This document shows, piece by piece, positions 47,027 to 55,125 of a stretch of 64,000 nt of DNA. The stretch covers positions 1 to 64,000 of the forward strand of contig JAHDIR010000005.1 in the NCBI GenBank assembly GCA_020630675.1. Reading direction: 5' to 3'. The notes under the pieces were generated by a model. It did not search any database. It was not told where the DNA came from and saw nothing but the letters and a program-made list of their open reading frames with translations. The position numbers and the translations under genes were made by a program. The stretch is from Bdellovibrionales bacterium (GTDB lineage Bacteria; Bdellovibrionota; Bdellovibrionia; Bdellovibrionales; UBA1609). Each line of letters opens with the position of its first letter. Position 1 is the stretch's first letter.

Positions 47027-48466
47027 TTACTGCCCTTGCAAAAATTCACTAACATAGGCTCCTACTTTGTCTTTCTCATACCAATTAGAGTTAAAAATAG
47101 CTTTTGTTCCTGATGGGCTTACACTTAATTTGGCTTGAGCATCATAAGAAGAGCCTCCTGAGCGATGAAAACCCATGGGCTCGACAAGGTTTAGCCCAAC
47201 TATGCCTTTTTGACCGGGAGGAGATCCAGACACACTTTTTGTTGAACTGTTTGATGATAGCTTTGCAGCTCCTAAAGCGCCTCCAAAAGATGAATAGTAA
47301 CACCAACCAGGTCTTAAAATATTTCGGCAGCTTAAGTGGCCATGCCCGACTCCTTTTGCTGTAAATACTAGCTGGTTATCAGACAATCTAAAATAATGAA
47401 TATAATCCCAAGAAATGGCGGCATAGACTTCTTCACCTTTATCGTTATATCCAAAATCACCATGATAAAGTTTGTCTGTAACTTTACGAATTAAATTTAA
47501 AGACTTATCATACAAAAAAGCACGATTGCTAATTTCAAATCCTTGAATAATAATATATTTTCCACTTTGTGAAAATGAGCCCCAATTATAAGCCTTATCT
47601 AACTCAATCGTACCTAAAATACGTTTTTCTTTTAGGTCTATAGATAAACCATATTTTTTTCCATTTTTATTACAATCAATAAAAGCGTATCTATCATCTG
47701 TAGAAATATTGCCTTCACCAGACCCTAGAGAACATTTACTGTAACCTGTAAATGAGATTAACTCTTCGTTAGAGTTTGTATTCAAGTTGTACATGACGAA
47801 AGATTTTTGATCGGAACTCAAACCATAAATAATATGTGGGCTAAGGTTTGACCAGTTTCTTTCTATGTTTTGAATTGCACTTTGGTGTGAACTAACTAAT
47901 GAATAGTTCTGTGCAGAGTATATTTGACCTCTTAGATTTATAAGAGTTTCATCTGAATTGAAGGCCTGCCTTTTTGAGTAATGATGACGATTTTCACGAC
48001 TGATTCTTGTGGTTTTAGTGTTAAAATCAGAGTTATAGACTGACTGGTACACACTTAAAGGGCTTTTACTTTTAGAAGGGTCATTTATATTTTGATAAGC
48101 CCTACCATTACCGTACTTATATTTACTTGATTCATTTTGTTGTTCGTTGACCATCTCGTCTGGCTTGTCATTTTCAGACGATGATCCAGAACTATTTTCT
48201 GATTCATCAACAATTGGGTTTGAACCTGAAGGCGTATTTTCATTTGTCTCATTTTCAGAAAGACCTGGAGATGGACTTGAGTTTTCCTTTGAATTGTCTC
48301 TTTCATTTAAAGGTTCTGTAGAGCTTACATCACTTTGTGATGAAAAATTAATACTGTTTTCAGCATCAAAACTACCACAGTTTTGAAAACTAAATACAAG
48401 TAAAGTCATTAATAAGATAATACTTAATTTGTTCATTACTTTAAAATACTTAATATGGTGATTCAT
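47027..48466 (-). CDS. FQNC lipoprotein with beta-propeller-like body
   Basis: A 479-residue protein with FSFQNC lipobox (Cys30 from this start), a Ser/Asn/Glu-rich linker to about residue 115, then repeated beta-propeller-type strands (SDQKSFVMYNLNTNSNE, STDDRYAFIDCNKNGKKYGLSIDLK, SQSGKYIIIQGF, VSPSGTKAIFNSNW). The opening HHYSKRQAFNSDETLINL and the GHGHLSC motif recall oligogalacturonate-lyase-type (PL22) propellers, but catalytic residues were not verified. The ATG at 48466 lies 17 nt inside the upstream beta-helix gene, with GGGGGTGA before it, so the two are coupled. Confidence 0.65.
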   Translation of the reverse strand: MNHHIKYFKVMNKLSIILLMTLLVFSFQNCGSFDAENSINFSSQSDVSSTEPLNERDNSKENSSPSPGLSENETNENTPSGSNPIVDESENSSGSSSENDKPDEMVNEQQNESSKYKYGNGRAYQNINDPSKSKSPLSVYQSVYNSDFNTKTTRISRENRHHYSKRQAFNSDETLINLRGQIYSAQNYSLVSSHQSAIQNIERNWSNLSPHIIYGLSSDQKSFVMYNLNTNSNEELISFTGYSKCSLGSGEGNISTDDRYAFIDCNKNGKKYGLSIDLKEKRILGTIELDKAYNWGSFSQSGKYIIIQGFEISNRAFLYDKSLNLIRKVTDKLYHGDFGYNDKGEEVYAAISWDYIHYFRLSDNQLVFTAKGVGHGHLSCRNILRPGWCYYSSFGGALGAAKLSSNSSTKSVSGSPPGQKGIVGLNLVEPMGFHRSGGSSYDAQAKLSVSPSGTKAIFNSNWYEKDKVGAYVSEFLQGQ

Positions 48467-50132
48467 ATCTCACCCCCACTTGACTCGAAGGAGCAAAGTC
48501 CCAAGGTGGAGCCCCTTTAAACATTCCAGGCATTGACTTCACTCCAGATTGTCCTGAAGCCCCAACTCTAAAATCGTTTAAAATTCCATAATTTCGATTG
48601 CCAAGGTATTCATTGGTCCAAACATTCTCAAAAGAGTACTTATCAGCCCCTAAAGAAAAAATTAAAGCAGCCCCTCTGTCATATCTGTCATCTGTGGCAT
48701 AACGCTTATCATATGAATGATAGTAATTTCTCATTTTTAAATTTGTTAAATTGAGGCCATTGTACCTTTGTATAGAAATTCCATTACCACTCATAAGGTA
48801 AACAATATTTTCTAGAGTGACAGTTCCGATATTTTCGTTTCCTTGAACCTGTAAAAAGTCACCATGTATTCCATCACCAATTCCTCTATGGTCATTATCA
48901 AGACTTTCTACTCCCACACATCGCGTGTTTACCGCCTTAAAATGCCTCTGCTTAACAAACTTATTCAAAGTTGAACGCGAGGGACGTATTTGCCCATTAC
49001 TGTCTCGGTATAGACCTTTCTTATCTTCAGCATTTAAACTATTACGAACAACAAAGCAATCTGCTTCCATTCCGTTTATATCAATGTCTACCCCTTCAAT
49101 AAATGAAGTTTGTTCCTGCTCTAAACGTATAGCAATCCCCCCAGGTAATCGCGGATGAATGTTTTTAAAATTTCGACCATCAACAGTTTTTTTGGCGGGG
49201 TCAGGTTTATTTGGGTAATTATTTGCCTCACCAACATCACAGCCCGATTGAATCACTAGTTTTAAATCTAAACCAACAACATGAACATTTCTTCCTCCGG
49301 TGATCCAAACTGGATATTTTAATGGGCCTGAGTCTTTAGACATAGTAATTTTAGCATCGCGGCCAGCTGGAACTTTTATATAGTAACGTTTACCTTCGCA
49401 CCCTAGCTGGTTAAAGTCGCTCACATGATTAGTTTCAGATTTATCTGATAAAACCACAGTCATAGGGTTTACTAACACAGGTGGCTTAACTGTCATATCC
49501 CAGTTACCTTTGTTTGAACTTGGTGGGTTTTTAACAGAAGCTTTTGTTGAAAATGAAATTTTATAAGCGGCTCCTTTTATGCCTTTTCTTTCTTTTTCTG
49601 TAAAAGCGTAAGCTTCAATTTCGTAATTGCGGCTTTGGTCAAATTTAAAGTTTTCGGCAGAAGTAAAAGGCGCTTCACTATCAATATCCGAAAATCCATT
49701 GGTTTGAATTCTTGTACTTTCAACATTTTCATTGGTTATCATTTCAATGACAACAGGGCCTTCATCAAAAAAATCAGGATCAATCACTGCATTTTCTTTT
49801 AATATAATAAATTTTTCCGGCTGCTCCCATTGAAAAAGCTTGAGGCTAGTTATAACAGGCTGATTAGATACTTCTGGAACTGGTTCTACTGTGGGATCCA
49901 ACTCTGTTGGTGAAGACATCGAAGGTGCAGGAGTGCTCTCGGAAACCTGAGGAGCTTCTGTGTTGCTAGTAGATTCTTCACTTCGGTTTTGATCGATCAA
50001 AGGGTCTGTTGGCTTCAGCTCTGAATTAAATGAATTGAGACTTTCGGCATTAAAGTTGCCACAGTTTTGAAAGCTCAAGATCAATAATAGCAGTGGGAAT
50101 ATTAGTAAATATTTATTTAATAATCGGCTCAT
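48450..50132 (-). CDS. FQNC lipoprotein with parallel beta-helix (lyase-like) domain
   Basis: A 560-residue protein with LSFQNC lipobox (Cys24) and a Pro/Ser/Glu-rich linker. A beta-sandwich-like N-terminal domain (about 90-200) is followed by a right-handed beta-helix: YPVWITGGRNVHVVGLDL, GGIAIRLEQ, DIDINGMEADCFVV, GDGIHGDFLQVQ, YLMSGNGISIQRYNGL. It is probably a polysaccharide lyase or hydrolase of the pectate-lyase fold with undetermined specificity. The ATG at 50132 is chosen because GAAGGGGATTTTA sits directly upstream; the in-frame TTG at 50147 would place that site inside the gene. It is co-transcribed with the propeller lipoprotein. Confidence 0.7.
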   Translation of the reverse strand: MSRLLNKYLLIFPLLLLILSFQNCGNFNAESLNSFNSELKPTDPLIDQNRSEESTSNTEAPQVSESTPAPSMSSPTELDPTVEPVPEVSNQPVITSLKLFQWEQPEKFIILKENAVIDPDFFDEGPVVIEMITNENVESTRIQTNGFSDIDSEAPFTSAENFKFDQSRNYEIEAYAFTEKERKGIKGAAYKISFSTKASVKNPPSSNKGNWDMTVKPPVLVNPMTVVLSDKSETNHVSDFNQLGCEGKRYYIKVPAGRDAKITMSKDSGPLKYPVWITGGRNVHVVGLDLKLVIQSGCDVGEANNYPNKPDPAKKTVDGRNFKNIHPRLPGGIAIRLEQEQTSFIEGVDIDINGMEADCFVVRNSLNAEDKKGLYRDSNGQIRPSRSTLNKFVKQRHFKAVNTRCVGVESLDNDHRGIGDGIHGDFLQVQGNENIGTVTLENIVYLMSGNGISIQRYNGLNLTNLKMRNYYHSYDKRYATDDRYDRGAALIFSLGADKYSFENVWTNEYLGNRNYGILNDFRVGASGQSGVKSMPGMFKGAPPWDFAPSSQVGVRYESPY

Positions 50133-50345
50133 TAAAATCCCCTTCAACTAAAATAAAAAACTGCAAGTTATAGGCCATAAAGAATGCCTAAATGAGGATA
50201 TAGATACTGTAAGTATCTGATTTAAAAATTTAATGTGTTTAAGGATGAGACATATTCTATTCACACTGCCTGATATTTTGACTGTGTACAAAACTACTTC
50301 ACTTCATTACTCTTCTTAATTTTTAGAGACTTTGTGTACCCCTTA

Positions 50346-53300
50346 TTATTTTTTGACATAATTCACATCAATATTACGAATGCTACAGTTGGAAGTTTGC
50401 TGAGAATTGGTTTTTAAAAAAGATTTAATATGTAAGGCTCCAGGAGCAAATTGTTCTGAATACTTCAATATATTATTTTCTAAATCCCCTTTGGTTGAAC
50501 GATGTTCAGGCTGAGTTGCCGGCACCCAGGCACCTTCACTGTAGTAGAAATAATTACTTCCATCTGGGCTTAGCTGAAAACTCACGCAGTCGTCAGCTGC
50601 GGCAGCAATAGAAATTAGGCGAGAATAGTTGATCACTTCAGTCGGTTTAACCTCCTGTATGCCTCCAAAATATTTTTCTTGTTCACTGGTATTTAAGTTT
50701 ACAGATGTGAGCTCAGGAAAGCATGGGCTACCACTACAAGCTAAATTTTCATCGGCTTCTAAATAAACACGGTACTTGAAAAAAGGGTTGGCATTAGGCC
50801 TTGCACTCAACGGTAAATTGTCAAAATTAATCACAGGTACAGTTGGTTTTGGTCCTGCGCTTAAAGTAATTTCATCATTTACGCATATATTTCCATTGCT
50901 GTCAGAAGTATTGTTTCCACAATTAAAAAGTGTGTCCGTACCTTTTCGGTGAAAAGCTTCTGAGTAGTAGGTGGTGCCATCACCTCCAGGACCAATAAAT
51001 ATTGCCTTATGAGAGTCCTCAAAATCTACAGCGTTTACAATTGTGTCGCCATCACAGTCATTGGCATTTCCTTCAGGAGAGGAACTATAGCTTTTACATT
51101 GGCAATTAGAGTCAATGCAGCTTTTCACTTGCAGCTTAACTCTGTTAGCCCCACGACGATAAAGCTGTTGAACTTCGTTCACTGATAAAGCTCTTGACCA
51201 AAAACTAAACTCATCGATTTTACCCGGAAAAAAGTTATCTGAGCCACCAACCCATAAATTATTTTGGCTGACTGGAGTAAAGGAGCTACACGAAGATGAC
51301 GAAGCCACCTCAACACCATCTATATATATTTTGAATAAGGTTCCATCAAAGGAAGTCACTATATAGGTCCAGCGTCCTGAACTTATTGCGTTTGTTTTTA
51401 CAACCCCACATTGGCCTGTACCATGACCAAAGTAAGCTGAAATGGTGTTTTCATTGTTTATGTAAATGGTTGGCGGACGCTGGCTTATACCATCAAGATT
51501 ATAACCCAAGATTGAGTGGTAGTTGATATCATTGACTTCAGAAAACACCCACAAGGCCTGCGTAAACTGCCCCGAGCCACTAATATCTAAAGCAGAGTCA
51601 TTAAAAGCTATATGTGATGAAATACCATCAAAACGGGCTGAATTTAAAAAGTGTCCATCCTGTCCAAAAACAACCGAGCCAACAGGCGTACCATGCGCAT
51701 TATTTCCTGATGTATCAATGACAGAGCTTGCCCCCGTTGTTCCAATATTTTCATTGAGCGACCAATAGCCGATTAAACCTGCGGCCAAGCTTTCGTTAAT
51801 ATTTGAATAATCCAAAGAACTTTCACTGTCTGCAATCCCATCAGTATCAAAATCACCCACTAAACCTTTACCAAAAGGTAAAGTCGTAGACCAACTTAAA
51901 TCTGGCCATTGAGAGCTGGTACTTCCTAAAGAAATGACTTCTGAGTCTATATGGCTGACATACTTTTGCTTTTGACGATGAAAAATTAAACTGACTTCAG
52001 AAGGGCTTAGAGCTTCTTCCCATATAACAAAATCATCTAACTCTCCCTCAAAGCTAGCAATGGCACCACTGGTAAAATTAAGAGCTGTGACCCCTCCAGG
52101 AATGGATGATACATCTGTTCCTGTCCCCGTTAGTTTTCCATCTATGTACATAAAAAGTTGGCCTGACTTGGCCACAGCAACTATGTGATGAAAGCTTCCG
52201 TCGTTAATGGGCGTAGTCCCAACTACAGAGGCGCTTGTAGTTCCGTTATATCTTGCAAACCAAAGCGTTCCTGGGCTTGCCGCTGTTTGATTAAAATAAA
52301 AAAATCGAGCAAGATAAGCTGGGCTAGCTGCAGTCACAGTACCAAGAATGTTATGGTCAAGGCCTATTTCACTTTGAATGAGTGCCGGCTTTAGCCATAA
52401 AGAAACTGTCATATCAGAATTTAAATCTAATGCACTTAAACTTCCAGAAATAGAGGTATCTAAAACAGTATCTCCAATACCATCAAAAGTTCCTGATAGC
52501 CCCCCTACTTTTGCTTCGTTTACAAATGTTGAATCTCCAGAAATTGTAAGGTGATTTTCATTTCCAGATGAGTCATGCCAATGCCCATCCATCGTCCAGT
52601 GGCCGACGATGCTGTTGTATCTGGGCGACCATTCAGGCCTATGATCATTCATTTTTAATGATTGTTGATTATACAAAAGCTTTACTTCTTGGGCTGTAAG
52701 AGGAACATCAAAAATGGCTAACTCATCAATAAAGCCATTAAAAGAAAAAACTCCATTGGCTCCGACTGCACCAATGACAAAAGGTGCCGTCGTAATTGCC
52801 GGCAGTTCTGTATAAGAATCTTGCGCAACTAATGTGCCGTTAATATAAAGTTTAAGTTCATTATCGCTATCGATTACACAAGCTAAATGATACCAAACAT
52901 CGTTTTGTAGAGAAAGTTTAGTAACCGTTAACTCCCCCGGAACACTTGGCTGTGCCATACTACAACGAACTCCTGCAGGCTCACCATTTTCAACTCTAAT
53001 GTAAATTGAGTCATTGTTATAACTAAAGCCTTTTCGTGTGATATAGCCATAAGTTCCAGAACTATCCCCCATTTTTTTAACCCAAGCACTGATTGTCTTA
53101 ACTTTATCAGATGCTAAATCACTAACTGAGGTGGTACTAATATTATCTAACGTTCCATCGAGAGCTAAAGAGTGACTGCCTAGGTGACTAACTAACGAGT
53201 TTGCTGCATCTGCAAATGTATCCATTGGACGACTTAAATTTTGACTATCTATAACACCACTATCAAAACGCCAATAAGCTAATAGTTGGCCAGCCTGTTG

Positions 53301-53633
53301 AGGTAAAATTTGTCTGACATCATGTTCTGACGAATTTTTATCATATTGAATTGAAACAAAATTTTGATTTAAACTCATTCCAGGTTGAGAAAGACTATTT
53401 AATTCAGACGAATCAAAGTTTAAATCTATAGGCTTTAGTTGGGCTTGACCATTTTTTATTTCCACATAATTTTCATTAAAAGTTAGTTTTGATGAGCTTG
53501 AATAGTCCCAGGTTGGATTAAATAAAGAACTTTCTTCAATAACTGTATGTTCGTAACTACAGGAGCTCATCAAAGATAAAATGAACAGTTTGAAAATTAT
53601 AATTGGAGCGTAAAAGTAAAAACCTTTATTCAT
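50346..53633 (-). CDS. Giant three-module LamG lipoprotein, paralogue 4 of 4
   Basis: A 1095-residue paralogue with lipobox MSSC, N-terminal frame NPTWDYSS ... FNENYVEIKNG, three LamG modules (starting near AYWRFDS, GHWTMDG and GYWSLNE), the GDFDTDGIADSE linker and the conserved C-terminal block (SCIDSNCQCK, DCDGDTIVN, GPGGDG). As in paralogue 3, the KGTDTLF codons equal the repeat core (50925-50946). It lies upstream of the beta-helix/propeller lipoprotein pair on the same strand with a 213-nt gap, so functional linkage is plausible. Confidence 0.85.
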   Translation of the reverse strand: MNKGFYFYAPIIIFKLFILSLMSSCSYEHTVIEESSLFNPTWDYSSSSKLTFNENYVEIKNGQAQLKPIDLNFDSSELNSLSQPGMSLNQNFVSIQYDKNSSEHDVRQILPQQAGQLLAYWRFDSGVIDSQNLSRPMDTFADAANSLVSHLGSHSLALDGTLDNISTTSVSDLASDKVKTISAWVKKMGDSSGTYGYITRKGFSYNNDSIYIRVENGEPAGVRCSMAQPSVPGELTVTKLSLQNDVWYHLACVIDSDNELKLYINGTLVAQDSYTELPAITTAPFVIGAVGANGVFSFNGFIDELAIFDVPLTAQEVKLLYNQQSLKMNDHRPEWSPRYNSIVGHWTMDGHWHDSSGNENHLTISGDSTFVNEAKVGGLSGTFDGIGDTVLDTSISGSLSALDLNSDMTVSLWLKPALIQSEIGLDHNILGTVTAASPAYLARFFYFNQTAASPGTLWFARYNGTTSASVVGTTPINDGSFHHIVAVAKSGQLFMYIDGKLTGTGTDVSSIPGGVTALNFTSGAIASFEGELDDFVIWEEALSPSEVSLIFHRQKQKYVSHIDSEVISLGSTSSQWPDLSWSTTLPFGKGLVGDFDTDGIADSESSLDYSNINESLAAGLIGYWSLNENIGTTGASSVIDTSGNNAHGTPVGSVVFGQDGHFLNSARFDGISSHIAFNDSALDISGSGQFTQALWVFSEVNDINYHSILGYNLDGISQRPPTIYINNENTISAYFGHGTGQCGVVKTNAISSGRWTYIVTSFDGTLFKIYIDGVEVASSSSCSSFTPVSQNNLWVGGSDNFFPGKIDEFSFWSRALSVNEVQQLYRRGANRVKLQVKSCIDSNCQCKSYSSSPEGNANDCDGDTIVNAVDFEDSHKAIFIGPGGDGTTYYSEAFHRKGTDTLFNCGNNTSDSNGNICVNDEITLSAGPKPTVPVINFDNLPLSARPNANPFFKYRVYLEADENLACSGSPCFPELTSVNLNTSEQEKYFGGIQEVKPTEVINYSRLISIAAAADDCVSFQLSPDGSNYFYYSEGAWVPATQPEHRSTKGDLENNILKYSEQFAPGALHIKSFLKTNSQQTSNCSIRNIDVNYVKK
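50925..50946 (+). repeat. Repeat core inside LamG paralogue 4
   Basis: The plus strand reads AAAAAGTGTGTCCGTACC then TTTT, the same core as the intergenic doublets and LamG paralogue 3, as a single in-frame copy antisense to the coding strand. Confidence 0.85.
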
Positions 53634-53817
53634 ATGCTTCTTATCGACATAAGTAATGAAAACTATTAGAAGTTATTAAAAATAATTTTACATTTTTTTG
53701 TATCAATAACGAACATTGATTAGCTGATCATAAGTCTTGGAAAAGGCACTGGAAATAAATATTATTACTTCAGTATTAAAGGCTTAAGCCTTAGCTTGTC
53801 ATTTCAAGACAATAAAA

Positions 53818-54744
53818 CTAGCGCCTGGGTACTAAAGTAGAACATACAGGACTTAGCTGCAAACTTGAGTTTTTATCTACTGGGTTTCTGGCCCTTAGTT
53901 CTTTCATAGCCTCTTCGATCCAACTTTTATAACTTATTACTTTGATAAAATAAGAGCTGTTTATGAGTTCGCAATAATGGCAGTTATCAGGGGGACCATC
54001 CACAAAATATTGAACTCCCAGAAGTTCATACTTTTGGCTTTCCGAATTCCATATAAAAGCGCCACTGCCACTATCTCCCCAAGAGTTACCAGATGTATTA
54101 TGTTCTAAAGCAAATGTTGTATCAGATGTAAAAGGCATGGTCTTCAATTTAGTCTTTCTCAACTGATGGAGACTAGTCACTTTTTCATCTTGAGAGCCAT
54201 AGCCAGCTATAGCCGCGGTAGTTCCTTCTTTGATTTCTGAGACTTCACTAAAAGTCACTGGCTGATAAACTTCGGAAATTTCATATTGCGGATGAAGTCG
54301 ATCTCTTTCTAAATTAAAATTTATTAAGGCTAAATCAGGTACGCTTAACCAGGTTGAATCAGACTCTAGCTGGCTGGAGTATCCAGGGTGGACTAATATT
54401 TGTTGCCGCTTTACTCTAAGGCCCTCATTTCTCGGAGAGGTCGATTCACTAAATCGTGTATCAAATATAATTTGTTCAATGGGATAGTCTTCATCCACAC
54501 AGTGGGCGGCAGTAAGAATGGTATCTTTTGCTAAGATTAACCCACCACATACATCAAATGAATAACCGTTCTCTGACGGCATTAGTAATAACACCGTATG
54601 ACCAGCCAGAGGGTGCTCATGACTCAAAGGCGTACCATTGTAAATGGCTTTAGCTCGTGTAAAAGGTATCAAAAGAGCCAGTAAAAAAAACAACCTGTAT
54701 ACAAGCAAGTTTACCTTTAAATTTAAATATAGCCCTGTATTCAT
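53818..54744 (-). CDS. Secreted trypsin-like (S1) serine protease
   Basis: A 308-residue protein with a signal sequence, then IYNGTPL where trypsins have the IVGG N-terminus, so activation by cleavage before Ile34 is possible. The triad is intact: TAAHC (His81), PDLALINF (Asp137) and SWGDSGSG (Ser225). Six or more Cys allow disulfides. It is an extracellular or periplasmic endopeptidase and may serve prey or protein digestion, as suggested for similar proteases of predatory bacteria. It is divergent from the lipase-like gene. Confidence 0.9.
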   Translation of the reverse strand: MNTGLYLNLKVNLLVYRLFFLLALLIPFTRAKAIYNGTPLSHEHPLAGHTVLLLMPSENGYSFDVCGGLILAKDTILTAAHCVDEDYPIEQIIFDTRFSESTSPRNEGLRVKRQQILVHPGYSSQLESDSTWLSVPDLALINFNLERDRLHPQYEISEVYQPVTFSEVSEIKEGTTAAIAGYGSQDEKVTSLHQLRKTKLKTMPFTSDTTFALEHNTSGNSWGDSGSGAFIWNSESQKYELLGVQYFVDGPPDNCHYCELINSSYFIKVISYKSWIEEAMKELRARNPVDKNSSLQLSPVCSTLVPRR

Positions 54745-54888
54745 TGGTTCATATTATCATAAAATTTTTTGATCAAATATCGTCGGTTTTTTTATTGTAA
54801 ATAAATCTAAGGCTGTGAATAATTTAGACAATCTATCACAGGTAAGAAGAGTGAGGCTTCAGCTTGTAATATTGCCCTCCTTATTCTT

Positions 54889-54928
54889 AATGTAAAATTT
54901 AGCTAGTTTTAGCTATAAACTTTACATT
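54889..54928. repeat. 40-nt inverted repeat (hairpin)
   Basis: AATGTAAA (54889-54896) pairs with TTTACATT (54921-54928), and inside it TAGCTA pairs with TAGCTA. It lies in a divergent promoter region, so a transcription-factor site or hairpin is possible. Confidence 0.5.
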
Positions 54929-55008
54929 CAAAGGCTCTCCATATTGTTAGTTGAGCGGTCAGAATATAGTTATAACCTTTAATTGACTACAGCTCTTTTC
55001 CTCACACC

Positions 55009-55034
55009 TTCGTACTTAATTTGTTCGTACTTAA
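55009..55034. promoter_or_regulatory. 11-bp direct repeat upstream of lipase-like gene
   Basis: TTCGTACTTAA occurs at 55009-55019 and 55024-55034 (15-bp period), about 95 nt before the preferred start at 55126. It is a candidate regulator site. Confidence 0.4.
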
Positions 55035-55125
55035 ACGGGCTTGTTACCCTTAAAAAAGAGCTACAATGATAACCCTTCTGTTGAACAACAGTTCAATAGA
55101 CCTCAGCTCTAAAAAAAGGCTTTTT

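Larger units (their letters stand above)
54745..55125. other. Divergent intergenic region and structured leader
   Basis: Upstream region of the protease gene and the lipase-like gene. It contains a long hairpin (54889-54928), an 11-bp direct repeat (55009-55034) and alternating AGCTCT/AGAGCT words (54991-54999, 55054-55062, 55105-55110) that can pair in two mutually exclusive ways. No convincing extra gene was found. Confidence 0.45.
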
